Source: JBBDWZ01 sp050732575 (lineage in GTDB: Bacteria; Gemmatimonadota; Gemmatimonadetes; Longimicrobiales; RSA9). Taken from it: a stretch of DNA of 8,877 nucleotides. Position 1 is the stretch's first letter. The number at the start of each line of letters is the position of its first letter. The notes beneath the pieces are model-generated. The model had not been told where the DNA came from and did no database searches. It saw nothing but the letters and a program-made list of their open reading frames with translations. The stretch is from contig JBOHRF010000210.1 in NCBI GenBank assembly GCA_050732575.1, forward strand, positions 1 through 8,877, given 5' to 3'. Of the stretch, positions 1 to 7,660 are shown in pieces. Position numbers and translations under genes: made by a program.

Positions 1-70
1 CCCCACTCCCGATGCCCGCTCCCGATGCCCGCTCCCCACTCCCGATGCCCGCTCCCCGCTCCCGCCCCGA
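1..70. repeat. GC-rich short tandem repeat upstream of serpin
   Basis: An imperfect array built from 6-7 bp C-rich words (CCCCACT, CCCGATG, CCCGCT, CCCCGCT). The 20-base block at 1-20 recurs exactly at 34-53, with a shorter copy at 21-33 between them. The array begins at or before the window edge and ends about 8 bases before the serpin ribosome binding site, so the serpin promoter must lie outside the window or inside the repeat. An open frame runs through it, but the encoded residues are low-complexity and precede a good signal peptide, so I do not count it as coding. Confidence 0.8.
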
Positions 71-89
71 ATTTCCCAGGAGAACTGTG

Positions 90-1304
90 ATGTTGAAGCG
101 ACCTGGTCTGATCCTGCCGCTCTTCCTGGTGCTCGCTTGTTCGGATGGCGGCGATCCGCTCGGTCCGCCCATCCAACTTTCCGCCAGTGATCGGCAGCTG
201 GTCGATGCCAGTGGCGGTTTCGGTTTCGATTTCTATCGCCGCCTGGCCGCGGACGAGCAAAAGCCCAATCTCTTCGTCTCGCCGCTCAGCGTGTCGATGG
301 CGCTGGGCATGGCGCTCAATGGCGCAGCCACGGATACCTACAGTCAGATGCAATCCGTGCTGGGACTGCGCGAGCTCACTGAAGCAGACATCAATGAAGG
401 CTACAAGAGCGTCATCACTCAATTGGTTCGGCGCGATCGCCAGGTCACGGTCACCCTGGCCAACTCGATGTGGCCGGATCGCAACCTGAATGTGCAGCCG
501 CAGTTCACGGCGTCCCTGCGCAACTTCTTCAGTGCGGAAGTACGACCCATCGATTTCAGCAATTCCACGGCGGCCGCAGAGGCAATCAACAAATGGGCGG
601 AGGCGGCCACACGCGGCCGGATCAAAGAGCTGTTCAAGGAACTGGAGTCGAACACGCGGCTGGTACTGGTCAATGCCATCTACTTCAAGGCGCCCTGGAC
701 CGATGCCTTCAAGACGACTGACACGCGCAATGCCGCGTTCACGCGCGCGGATGGATCGACCGTGACCGTGCCCATGATGAATCGCTCGGCCAGCTACCGA
801 ATGCGCAGTGACGCAGGGCTTTTGGCCGTGGAAGTCCCGTACGCCAACAGCGCATTCAGCATGGTGCTCCTGCGACCCGTCAGCGGCCCATTATCCGCAC
901 TCGAAGCGCGCCTCAATTCCGGCTGGTGGAACGGTCTCATTTCCAGCCTGATCAACGAGCAAGTGTCTTTACGTTTGCCCAGATTCAAGATCGAATACGG
1001 CAAACAGCTCAATGACCCGCTCAAAACATTGGGCATGCCCCTGGCCTTCGATGCGGGCGCAGCAGATTTCTCTCGCATCACGGGCAGTCGCGGCCTCTGG
1101 ATTTCCAGGGTCGAGCACAAGGCCTTCGTCGAGGTCAATGAGCAGGGGACTGAAGCGGCGGCCGCAACCGGCATTGCCATGGTTGATTCGGCGCCAATCG
1201 AAATATCGTTCGACCGCCCGTTCCTGTTCGCCATCATCGAGCGCGCGTCCGGCGTGCTGCTCTTCATTGGCCGCGTGGGCGATCCGCTTTCAACAGCTTC
1301 TTAG
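90..1304 (+). CDS. Serpin family protease inhibitor, predicted lipoprotein
   Basis: A 404-aa serpin, the fold that traps serine or cysteine proteases by inserting its cleaved reactive loop into a beta-sheet. The start at 90 is chosen because AGGAGA (78-83) lies six bases upstream and the product then begins with a lipoprotein signal: MLKR, a hydrophobic core, and V-L-A-C with the lipidated Cys at residue 17. The serpin body is full length. NAIYFKAPW is visible in mid-protein, and the hinge EQGTEAAAAT (residues 351-360) has the small residues typical of inhibitory members. The C-terminal signature FDRPFLF is present. The scissile bond cannot be fixed: the loop is about one residue shorter than in alpha-1-antitrypsin, putting Asp366 or Ser367 near P1. 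It probably acts outside the inner membrane. Its 3' end overlaps the convergent MmcQ/YjbR gene by 41 bases. The family call is very secure; the target protease is unknown. Confidence 0.95.
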   Translation: MLKRPGLILPLFLVLACSDGGDPLGPPIQLSASDRQLVDASGGFGFDFYRRLAADEQKPNLFVSPLSVSMALGMALNGAATDTYSQMQSVLGLRELTEADINEGYKSVITQLVRRDRQVTVTLANSMWPDRNLNVQPQFTASLRNFFSAEVRPIDFSNSTAAAEAINKWAEAATRGRIKELFKELESNTRLVLVNAIYFKAPWTDAFKTTDTRNAAFTRADGSTVTVPMMNRSASYRMRSDAGLLAVEVPYANSAFSMVLLRPVSGPLSALEARLNSGWWNGLISSLINEQVSLRLPRFKIEYGKQLNDPLKTLGMPLAFDAGAADFSRITGSRGLWISRVEHKAFVEVNEQGTEAAAATGIAMVDSAPIEISFDRPFLFAIIERASGVLLFIGRVGDPLSTAS

Positions 1305-1650
1305 GCGCGGTCATGCGGTAGGCGTCCTCGACCAGCTCCTGGATCTCTGCCCAGTCCAGTTTTGCATTGCCCATGGTTGTGACCCAGCCGTGTTGCCCGA
1401 TGTAGGGTGTGCGCACGTACCGCCCGCCACGGATCAACGCGTCCTGCGTGGTGAGATCGCATTTGATGGACAGCGAACCGGCGCCCTCGCCCGAGCCAAT
1501 AATGACAAACGATTTCTTGCCCACCCGGAACGAGTTGTGGCCAAAACCATCGACTTCACGCGTGACACCTGCCAACCCGGCCGTGGCCTTGGTGATCCGC
1601 TCGATGAGCTTCTGCTCGTGGGGCGAAGGCTTCTGACCGCCGTGCACCAT
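1264..1650 (-). CDS. MmcQ/YjbR family protein
   Basis: A 128-aa protein of the MmcQ/YjbR (formerly DUF419) family. These are small, probably cytoplasmic proteins with a double-wing type fold; DNA binding has been proposed but the cellular role is not settled. Recognisable parts are HNSFRVGKKSF, LSIKCD, the PYIGQHGWV segment, and a C-terminal helix DWAEIQELVEDAYRM followed by TAPKKL, all in family order. The start at 1650 is preferred over an upstream in-frame start at 1740: GGAG (complement of 1660-1663) sits nine bases upstream, and the extra N-terminal residues do not look like the family. It runs divergently from the metallo-beta-lactamase across about 90 bases and converges on the serpin, with the last 41 bases overlapping. 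Family call secure, function not. Confidence 0.9.
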   Translation of the reverse strand: MVHGGQKPSPHEQKLIERITKATAGLAGVTREVDGFGHNSFRVGKKSFVIIGSGEGAGSLSIKCDLTTQDALIRGGRYVRTPYIGQHGWVTTMGNAKLDWAEIQELVEDAYRMTAPKKLLKADRPRGQ

Positions 1651-1739
1651 AGGGGAACGCTCCGTCCGATCGCGCGCGCAGCAACCGCGAGTTGAGTATT
1701 GTATTGCGCTGAGCATACCTTGAGACATAGCGTCCGACA

Positions 1740-2705
1740 ATGCTCGCTCCTACTGGCACGACCATGTATTCGCCATCCAAGCCCTTGCTCGTAGCTTTCA
1801 TGCTGCCCTTGCATGCATGCAGCGGCCCACAACCGCAGTCTTCGGCAGCATCGTCAGCGGTTGCATCGTCCCTCATGACGACCACGCCCGGACTGGATCG
1901 CTCCCCGTGGTTGCGCGCGCAAGTGCCGGCCTGGAACGTTCCGTTTGCGCCGTTTACAATCGCAGGGAACGTGCACTTTGTTGGCGCCTCCGGTGTCAGT
2001 GCATTCCTCATAACTACGTCAGAAGGGCATATCCTTCTGGATGGCGGGCTGGCCGAAACTGTGCCTCAGATCACCGTCAATATTGCCACGCTCGGCTTCC
2101 GCATTCGCGACGTGCGCTATCTCCTGAACAGCCACGCGCACTTCGATCACTCGGGTGGACTGGCCGCGCTCAAGGCCGCCAGTGGCGCGCGTATGATCGC
2201 CAGCCAGGGTGATCGCAGCGTGCTGGAGTCCGGTCATATTGAGTTCGGTCCTGCTTCTGAAGTGGATACCGCGCCCGTTTCGGTTGACCGCGTGATTGCC
2301 GACGGACACTTGATCGTGCTGGGTAGCGTCACGCTCACTGCCTTGATCACACCCGGCCATACGCGCGGCTGCACTAGCTATGCGCTGGTTACGCGGGCCA
2401 CAGACGGCATGTTGAGGCGCGTGTTCTTCCACTGTTCTTCCACCGTGTCTGGCCATCGGCTGGTGCCGGAATCCTATCCCGGCATGGTTGCAGATTACCG
2501 GCGCACATTCGACCGCCTGTCCCGTGAGCGTGCGGACATATTCCTGGCCAACCATCCGGATTTCTTCCAGATGAAAGAAAAACGCGCTCGCCAGCTCGCG
2601 GGTGATGCCAATGCCTTCGTCGATACGCAGGCACTCGGTGCTTTCAACCGGGAAATGCGCCAGGCATTCGAGCGGGAGCTGGCGCGCCAGAAAACCAATC
2701 CGTAG
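1740..2705 (+). CDS. Subclass B3-type metallo-beta-lactamase, predicted lipoprotein
   Basis: A 321-aa metallo-beta-lactamase-fold hydrolase most like subclass B3 enzymes, which use two zinc ions to open beta-lactams in the periplasm. The zinc ligands are all present. The HAHFDH motif gives His132, His134, Asp136 and His137. TPGHTRG gives His207, and ANHPDFF gives His272. The GNVHFVG strand, ILLDGG and the YPGMVADYRRTF segment fit B3 rather than B1 or B2 enzymes. Residue 231 before SSTVSG is Cys where I would expect a small residue; its effect is unknown. The N terminus carries a lipoprotein-like signal ending L-H-A-C with Cys27. ATG at 1764 would give a tighter signal peptide and is a real alternative start; neither has a clear ribosome binding site. 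A long hairpin follows the stop. Activity on antibiotics is inferred from family, as B3-fold proteins can have other substrates. Confidence 0.9.
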   Translation: MLAPTGTTMYSPSKPLLVAFMLPLHACSGPQPQSSAASSAVASSLMTTTPGLDRSPWLRAQVPAWNVPFAPFTIAGNVHFVGASGVSAFLITTSEGHILLDGGLAETVPQITVNIATLGFRIRDVRYLLNSHAHFDHSGGLAALKAASGARMIASQGDRSVLESGHIEFGPASEVDTAPVSVDRVIADGHLIVLGSVTLTALITPGHTRGCTSYALVTRATDGMLRRVFFHCSSTVSGHRLVPESYPGMVADYRRTFDRLSRERADIFLANHPDFFQMKEKRARQLAGDANAFVDTQALGAFNREMRQAFERELARQKTNP

Positions 2706-2723
2706 TGAGAGCAAGCCAGTTTA

Positions 2724-2778
2724 ACATCCGTACCTCTCGCCTAACCCTCAGGTGAAGAGTAGGGAGAGGTACGGATGT
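2724..2778. terminator. Long inverted repeat between convergent genes, possible bidirectional terminator
   Basis: A 15-base perfect inverted repeat (arms 2724-2738 and 2764-2778, ACATCCGTACCTCTC and its complement) extends by four more pairs (CCTA/TAGG) past a single bulged G at 2739. It lies between the stop of the metallo-beta-lactamase (+) and the membrane protein gene (-), whose TAG stop at 2741-2743 falls inside the apical part. There is no clear T-run on either side, so a classical intrinsic terminator is not proven. mRNA 3'-end protection is an alternative role. Confidence 0.65.
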
Positions 2779-3025
2779 CATGAGTAGCGAGTTTTCGCAT
2801 CATGCCCATCAATGCAACTGCGGCCCAGGTTCCTTCCAGCACCAGGAACGGCATGAATCGAATCATGTAGGACGAATAGCCGGCAACAGCCGCTCCCACG
2901 AAATTCAAGGCGAGGTAAGTCCATCCATCGGAATTCAAGAGCTTGAGCAGATTGAGCAGGAAGGCGATCAGCAGAAGTATCACACCAGCCGAACCGATGA
3001 TGGTTGCCGCACCCTCGTGAGCCAT
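2741..3025 (-). CDS. CBU_0592-type small membrane protein
   Basis: A 94-aa integral membrane protein with about three transmembrane helices (roughly residues 8-28, 34-52 and 57-75). The pattern IIGSAGVILLLIAF-LN near the N terminus, then LALNFVGAAVAGY, then LEGTWAAVALMG matches the family named after Coxiella CBU_0592, which has no known function. The start at 3025 is supported by GAGGA (complement of 3032-3036) six bases upstream. An earlier in-frame start at 3070 lacks this and overlaps the upstream ORF. The last 13 codons run through one arm of the 2724-2778 hairpin, so the polar C-terminal tail may be dictated by that structure rather than by protein function. An unrecognised ORF ends 35 bases upstream on the same strand. 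Confidence 0.75.
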   Translation of the reverse strand: MAHEGAATIIGSAGVILLLIAFLLNLLKLLNSDGWTYLALNFVGAAVAGYSSYMIRFMPFLVLEGTWAAVALMGMMRKLATHDIRTSPYSSPEG

Positions 3026-3060
3026 GATCATTCCTCGAGATAAAGGCATTGATTGGACAG

Positions 3061-3357
3061 TCACCACCACTTTCGGCAGGCAGCGCGCACTTGCTCGGTC
3101 GTTGTATTGGCCGCGCGCAAGATATCGGCGACCGGGCCCGATTCATCGACCAAGACGCTGTGGAGCAGGTGCAGCGTGTTCACGCATGTGCAATTCCACG
3201 CTCTGGTGGGCCCGGCATGCCTGCGCGCATAGAAGGACCGCTCCAGTTCTCCCGGGATCGAGAACGTGAAGTGATACCTACCCGCCAGCGCCGGCACTAT
3301 GCTGCGCAGCTTGTAGCGGTCGTGTTCGGAGTGGAGGCCGGATCCACCTTCCGCCAA
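3061..3357 (-). CDS. Unrecognised hypothetical protein, possibly 5'-truncated
   Basis: An open frame of 98 codons on the minus strand, starting with TTG at 3357 with no clear ribosome binding site. Codon use looks genuine: many CTG, CGC, GCG and GGC codons with G or C in third position. The encoded peptide has a plausible composition, including GRYHFTFSIPG, RSFYARR and a WNCTC stretch. The same frame stays open for about 20 more codons upstream without an ATG or a signal sequence, so this may be the surviving 3' part of a longer gene cut off near the S9 pseudogene promoter. I do not recognise a family. It lies 35 bases ahead of the CBU_0592-type gene and could share its transcript. Confidence 0.4.
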   Translation of the reverse strand: MAEGGSGLHSEHDRYKLRSIVPALAGRYHFTFSIPGELERSFYARRHAGPTRAWNCTCVNTLHLLHSVLVDESGPVADILRAANTTTEQVRAACRKWW

Positions 3358-3443
3358 CGTGGCGAAATGCCGTTTGGATTTCCTATCCCCGCGGGCAAGG
3401 TTGAGACTTCGCCTCCAGGTCTTTCACCCGCGGGAGCTCGTTC

Positions 3444-5447
3444 ATGCGTCCGATTGCGTTGTTGTGTGCGGCATCTCTGTTCGTAAGCGCGGCACCAGGG
3501 TTGGCGCAGCAGCCGGCCAAACGGCTGCTCGCCGTCGATGACTTTGCGCGCATCAAATCGGTCGCGGATCCGCAGCTCTCGCCCGACGGCGAATAGGTGG
3601 CGTACACGGTCAGCTCGATCGATCTGGGCAAAGATACGCAGGACACCGATGTCTGGATGACGAACTGGGCGGACGCCACCACGCTGCGGCTTACATCGAC
3701 ACCCGATGCCGAGAGCTCGCCGCGCTGGAGCCCGGACGGCCGGTACCTCTCCTTCACATCGTCGCGCCAGGAAGACCGGGGCTCGCAGGTGTGGCTGCTG
3801 GACCGGCCGGCGGCGAGGCGATGCGGCTTACGGAAGTGCGCGGAGGGGTGTCGTCGTATTCCTGGTCACCGGATTCGAAGCGGCTCGTGTTTCTGGTTAC
3901 GGATGCAGATGCCGACACGAGCTCCAGGAATGCAAAGCCCATCGTGATCGATCGCTACCGGTTCAAGTCGGACAACGGCGGCTACCTCGATCGCAAGCGC
4001 AGCCACATCCACGTGTTCGACATCGCCGCCAAAAAGACGGACACGCTCACCGCAGGCGATTTCGATGATGGCGAACCGGCCTGGTCGCCCGATGGTTCAC
4101 AGATCGCGTTCTCGAGCAAACGTGAAGGCGCGGATCCGGACCGCTTCAACAACAGCGACATCTAGCTGATCGAAGCGAAGGCGGGCGCCACGCCGCGCCG
4201 GCTGACCAGCTGGTCAGGTGCAGACTCGGGTCCGATTGCCTGGAGTTCAGATGGCAAATCGCTGCTGTACCTGCAGGGTCCTGAAGCGCGGATGAACGCG
4301 TACAGCCAGGAGGTGCTGGCGCTGATCCCGGTGACGGGCGGCCAGCCCGCGATTGTTGTTCAAGTCACTCGATCGCGATGTGTCCGGCGCACGGTTTTCT
4401 GCCGATGGCAGCTCGATCTACTTCTTGATCACCGATGACATGCAGCGTCACCTGGTCCGCGCGACACTGGCCGACGAAAAAATCGAGAAGCTGGCCGTGG
4501 CGCCGCGCGTGCTCAGCTCGTTCTCGCTGGCTCCCAATGGCCGCATCGCTACATCAGTGACATCAGCCAAAGAGCCGTTTGAGATCTACGCCTTCGAATC
4601 GAACAACTACCGCAAGCTCACTGCGCACAATGATTCGCTGGTCAATGCTCTGAACCTGGCCGACATCGAAGGCATATCGTACAAGACCAAGGATGGCGCG
4701 GAGGTCCACGCCACGCTGTTCAAGCCGGTTGGTTACGAGAACGGCAAATGGTATCCCACGCTTTTCCGCATTCACGGCGGCCCGAACAGCCAGAACGGCT
4801 TCGAGTTCGACTTCGAGCGCCAGCTATTTGCGGCCAATGGCTACGCGGTGGTTTTCCCGAACTATCGTGGCAGCAACGGCCGCGGCCAGGCCTGGAAGTC
4901 AGCCATCTACGCCGACTGGGGCACCAAGGAAACCATCGATGTGCTGGCCGGCGCGGATCACGTGGTGAAAACGGGCATTGCCGATCCGCAGCGGCTGGGC
5001 ATCGGCGGCTGGAACTACGGCTGCATCACGACCGACTACACCATCGCAACCGACACACGCCTCAAAGCCGCCACCTGCGGCGCGGGCAGTGCACTGCAAC
5101 TCTCCATGTACGGCTCCGATCAATACATCGTGCAATACGAACAGGAGATCGGGCTGCCCTGGAAGAATCCCGATGCCTGGATGACGATCAGCTGGCCCTT
5201 CTTCAAGGCCGACCGCATCAAGACACCCACGCTCTACCTGGGCGGCCAGAACGATTTCAACGTGCCCATCATCGGCGGCGAGCAGATGTACCAGGCACTC
5301 AAGTCACTGGGCGTTCCCACGCAGCTCACCATCTATCCGAATGAACGCCACTGCATCAGGCGACCGACGTTTCAGAAGGACCGCTATCAGAGATATCTGG
5401 ACTGGTATGCGAAGTACTTGGGGGTGGCGAAGGCGACAACAAATTAT
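3444..5447 (+). pseudogene. S9 family (prolyl oligopeptidase-like) peptidase, decayed
   Basis: The remains of a secreted S9 peptidase of about 665 codons. It begins at ATG 3444 with GGGAG seven bases upstream and a signal peptide ending GLA-QQ. PD40/TolB-like propeller repeats follow (SPRWSPDGRY, YSWSPDSKR, PAWSPDGSQ, IAWSSDGKS, ARFSADGSS, from about 3715 to 4410). The hydrolase domain runs from about 4690 (RIHGGPN, NYRGSNGRG, ADWGTKE). Damage: TAG at 3594-3596 where Trp is expected in SPDGEWVAYTV; loss of one base near 3800-3812; TAG at 4163-4165 where Trp is expected in NNSDIWLIE; gain of one base near 4345-4356. The nucleophile motif GWSYGG has become GWNYGC (Asn codon 5013-5015), while Asp (5253-5255) and His (5349-5351) remain. 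The original TAA stop appears to be TAT at 5445-5447, so the frame runs on to 5696 through antisense sequence. Confidence 0.9.
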
Positions 5448-5456
5448 CGGTTGTTC

Positions 5457-5472
5457 ACGTTAACGGTAACGT
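5457..5472. repeat. 16-base hairpin repeat, copy 1
   Basis: ACGTTAACGGTAACGT, a six-base inverted repeat with loop ACGG, nine bases beyond the former stop of the S9 pseudogene. The identical 16-mer occurs at 8768-8783, just past the stop of the second S9 remnant, so it belonged to the 3' flank shared by both paralogs. It may be a terminator-like or simple-repeat element; no T-run follows. Confidence 0.7.
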
Positions 5473-5536
5473 CCACATTCAAGGGTACGAGCAGCTCAAC
5501 ACCCGACGGCAGCAACGTTGCAGGGCCGCAGATGGG

Positions 5537-6685
5537 CTATTCTGCACGCACGATGCGGTATCGCACAATGCTCGGAACATCATACTCATCTTTCACCACG
5601 GTCCACACTGCATCCACGTCCACTGCGTGGACGATGGTTGCCCGCGGGAAGGTCACCACGCCGATTTGCTTCCCAAGCTTGTCCAGGACCATATAGGCCT
5701 GACTATCTGAAGCCGTTGTCTGACGTAGCCACAGAGTTCCGCCGGGTCCAAAAACACCCGCTTTAACCGGCGGGAGCGACACAGGAATGTAGGCGGAACG
5801 CTCGAAAGCGGCCATCTCAATGCGATTCAGGCCGACCGTTCGAGATCTGACGACGCTATCAATCACACTCTTCGGGATCGGTAGCGGCGGGAACTCGAGT
5901 ACACGACTGAAAACGGTATCACCCATTGCTGACTGCACGGTGAGGGAAACGGTCGAGGTTTTTTCAGAGAGCTCGAGCGGCCTGGTTATGCCAATGGTCT
6001 TGCCGTCAGGCGCAACAACGAACTCTGCTTTCACATCAAAGACGTTGCCGTTTCTTCCCCTGGCCTGACTTACGAAGTGACCGCTCGTTTCCATTGGAGG
6101 ATCCAGGATTTTCCTTGTGGACCCGTCCTGATTGGAATACACAAGGCGGAGATCGGGATCCATAAACGCTGCGACGAAGGACTTATCGGTTTGCAGCCCC
6201 AGCATGATGAGTCCTGCGCCGGCTTCGCTGATCGGTTTCAATTCTGGTATGCGGGGCATTTCGAAACTGCGAACGTATCGTGAACCTGGAGCAATAAGTG
6301 TGACCCTGCGCAGCCTCAGATCGAATGCCCACACGGTATCCGCAACAACGCCGATTGCCATCATCATTCTGAATTCGCCCGGCCCTGCTCCCGCGCGGCC
6401 AGCGACGCCGGTTCGGCGGCCCCGTTTGTTGTAGAATACGATCTGATTGTCCTGTGCTTGCGCTACCGCGACGCCTCCGTCTGGCAACAGAGCGATTCCC
6501 GAATTGGAACCAACGAGAGTTGGTATTGGTGCGAGCTCTTCACGATGACCGTCGATACGCAAATCCTCAACGACGTCGATTCCCTCGGACTGACCGGTCG
6601 GATTGGTTGGCGGCGCATCACGACACCCATGGACAAGAACGGCTAAGGCAAACCATCGAGTGGTTCGGTATCTTTGGAGTTCCAT
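5537..6685 (-). CDS. 6-bladed beta-propeller (NHL-like) lipoprotein
   Basis: A 382-aa predicted lipoprotein with a propeller made of NHL-like blades. Start ATG 6685 gives a short charged N terminus (MELQRYRTTRW), a hydrophobic stretch and V-H-G-C with Cys at residue 21. GTG at 6733 is an alternative that would overlap the preceding gene by 14 bases. Neither start has a clear ribosome binding site. Blades are suggested by repeated strands such as GIALLPDGGVAVA, QIVFYNKRGRR, VWAFDLRLRRVTLI, FVVAPDGKTIGI and TLWLRQTT. The GRAGAGPGEF motif at residues 96-105 is typical of the 6-bladed propeller proteins I associate with Gemmatimonadota and Bacteroidetes. No catalytic residues are evident, so a binding or scaffold role is more likely than an enzymatic one. 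It follows the DsbA-like gene by 34 bases on the same strand, which suggests co-transcription. It converges on the S9 pseudogene. Confidence 0.8.
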   Translation of the reverse strand: MELQRYRTTRWFALAVLVHGCRDAPPTNPTGQSEGIDVVEDLRIDGHREELAPIPTLVGSNSGIALLPDGGVAVAQAQDNQIVFYNKRGRRTGVAGRAGAGPGEFRMMMAIGVVADTVWAFDLRLRRVTLIAPGSRYVRSFEMPRIPELKPISEAGAGLIMLGLQTDKSFVAAFMDPDLRLVYSNQDGSTRKILDPPMETSGHFVSQARGRNGNVFDVKAEFVVAPDGKTIGITRPLELSEKTSTVSLTVQSAMGDTVFSRVLEFPPLPIPKSVIDSVVRSRTVGLNRIEMAAFERSAYIPVSLPPVKAGVFGPGGTLWLRQTTASDSQAYMVLDKLGKQIGVVTFPRATIVHAVDVDAVWTVVKDEYDVPSIVRYRIVRAE

Positions 6686-6719
6686 GTATTCTAGCGGAGG
6701 TGTGCAGGGTTCATGACAC

Positions 6720-7430
6720 TCACCGTGCTTCACGCGATGGCCCTAAGGGCGCGTACATTGGTTTGTTGAGCTTTTCGCCCCGGCGGACGGCATCAATGGC
6801 CAATAACATGATCTCCTTGCTCGGAGTGTTAGGAAACCGCCACCCGTTCAGGATCACGGTCGGGGTCCCGGGACTTCCGAGCTTCTGAGCAAAACTTTGG
6901 CCCGCTGCAAGTCGCGGGTGATTGTCTTTACTCATCGCGCACGTTACGAAGCTCGCTGTGTCTGGGATAGCCGCGTCATTGGCATAAGAGCCCCAGCTCT
7001 TGAGTCCCAAGGAATCCTGCTTGGCATAAATCACGTCGACCCAACGCTGGAAGGCGCCGATCTGATCGGCGCACTCAGCCGCGCGAGCGGCCGCAGATGC
7101 AAATCGATGATAGGACAGCGTATAGCTCACGTATAGAGCATTCACATTGTCGGCATGTCCTTCAAGTACGTCCTTCATAGTTGCATGAAACGACCGGCAA
7201 GCTGGGCATTCGAGATCGGAGAGGATCACGAGCTTTATCTGTGCATCTGGATTGCCACCCAGATGAATTCCGGCTGGCAGCGCCTCTCTCCAGAAGCTGA
7301 CGAATTCAGGCGGAGGATTGCTCTCACTTCTCTTGGGAGCAAGGGTGCGATAGGTAACGCTCGATGCAAGCGCTACCGCGGCGACTGCCATCGTCGTCGA
7401 AACCGCTTTGTCGAAGGCTCCACTAGCCAC
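6720..7430 (-). CDS. DsbA-like thiol oxidoreductase, membrane-anchored
   Basis: A 236-aa protein with one N-terminal membrane anchor (about residues 10-28, uncleaved by appearance) and a DsbA/thioredoxin-type domain facing the periplasm. The active site is CPAC (Cys75, Cys78) within SDLECPACRSFH, and the cis-proline loop is GTPTVILNG (Pro190). Two more cysteines (120 and 164) lie in the helical insert, as in many DsbA relatives. The expected role is oxidation or isomerisation of disulfides in exported proteins. The start GTG at 7430 is preferred: a GAAGGGCGG stretch lies upstream, and the resulting DKAVSTTMAVAAVALA anchor resembles other members of the group. The frame extends further upstream to a TTG at 7538 without membrane or signal character. 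It lies between the Cys-rich peptide gene (230 bases upstream) and the propeller gene (34 bases downstream), and the peptide is a natural substrate candidate. Confidence 0.88.
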   Translation of the reverse strand: MASGAFDKAVSTTMAVAAVALASSVTYRTLAPKRSESNPPPEFVSFWREALPAGIHLGGNPDAQIKLVILSDLECPACRSFHATMKDVLEGHADNVNALYVSYTLSYHRFASAAARAAECADQIGAFQRWVDVIYAKQDSLGLKSWGSYANDAAIPDTASFVTCAMSKDNHPRLAAGQSFAQKLGSPGTPTVILNGWRFPNTPSKEIMLLAIDAVRRGEKLNKPMYAPLGPSREAR

Positions 7431-7660
7431 TGTGTTTACCGCCCTTCGGTGCTGGGTGCGTCCGTGACTCCTCTGTGAATGCGTCGGCTCCTCGCTTCTA
7501 CAAATGGCTGAATCTCCGGCCTGGCTCGGAAAGAGCAATGCTTGCGCCGGGCCGCGAATCCCGTAACCGGCTGCTTCGGGCGGTGATGGGGCGCCCGTTC
7601 GAACAGCGTATCGAAACTCTTAATTCACCCACGCATAACGCGAGGAGCCACTCATGTTCT

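Noticed and set aside
1691..1720. Divergent promoters between the MmcQ/YjbR and metallo-beta-lactamase genes (TTGAGT on the plus strand, TACAAT on the minus strand)
   Set aside because: Each has only one convincing hexamer; the partner box at proper spacing matches poorly.
2724..2778. Integron attC-like site, because the loop contains GCCTAAC
   Set aside because: There is no matching GTTRRRY partner, no L'/L'' boxes and no cassette-like ORF; the arms are perfectly paired, unlike attC.
3594..4165. Possible recoding of UAG as tryptophan, since both in-frame TAG codons replace expected Trp
   Set aside because: TAG is the ordinary stop of the serpin, the metallo-beta-lactamase, the membrane protein, the propeller and the 100-aa gene. 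The same pseudogene also has frameshifts and a lost catalytic serine, so decay explains it.
4353..5696. The 447-codon open frame read as an intact S9 hydrolase
   Set aside because: It starts at a TTG inside the propeller domain just after a frameshift, lacks signal and start context, has Asn for the catalytic Ser, and runs past the old stop into antisense of the propeller gene.
7431..7660. A further small gene or N-terminal extension between the Cys-rich peptide and the DsbA-like gene
   Set aside because: The DsbA-like frame stays open to a TTG at 7538, but the residues have no signal or membrane pattern and no ribosome binding site. No other frame shows coding character.
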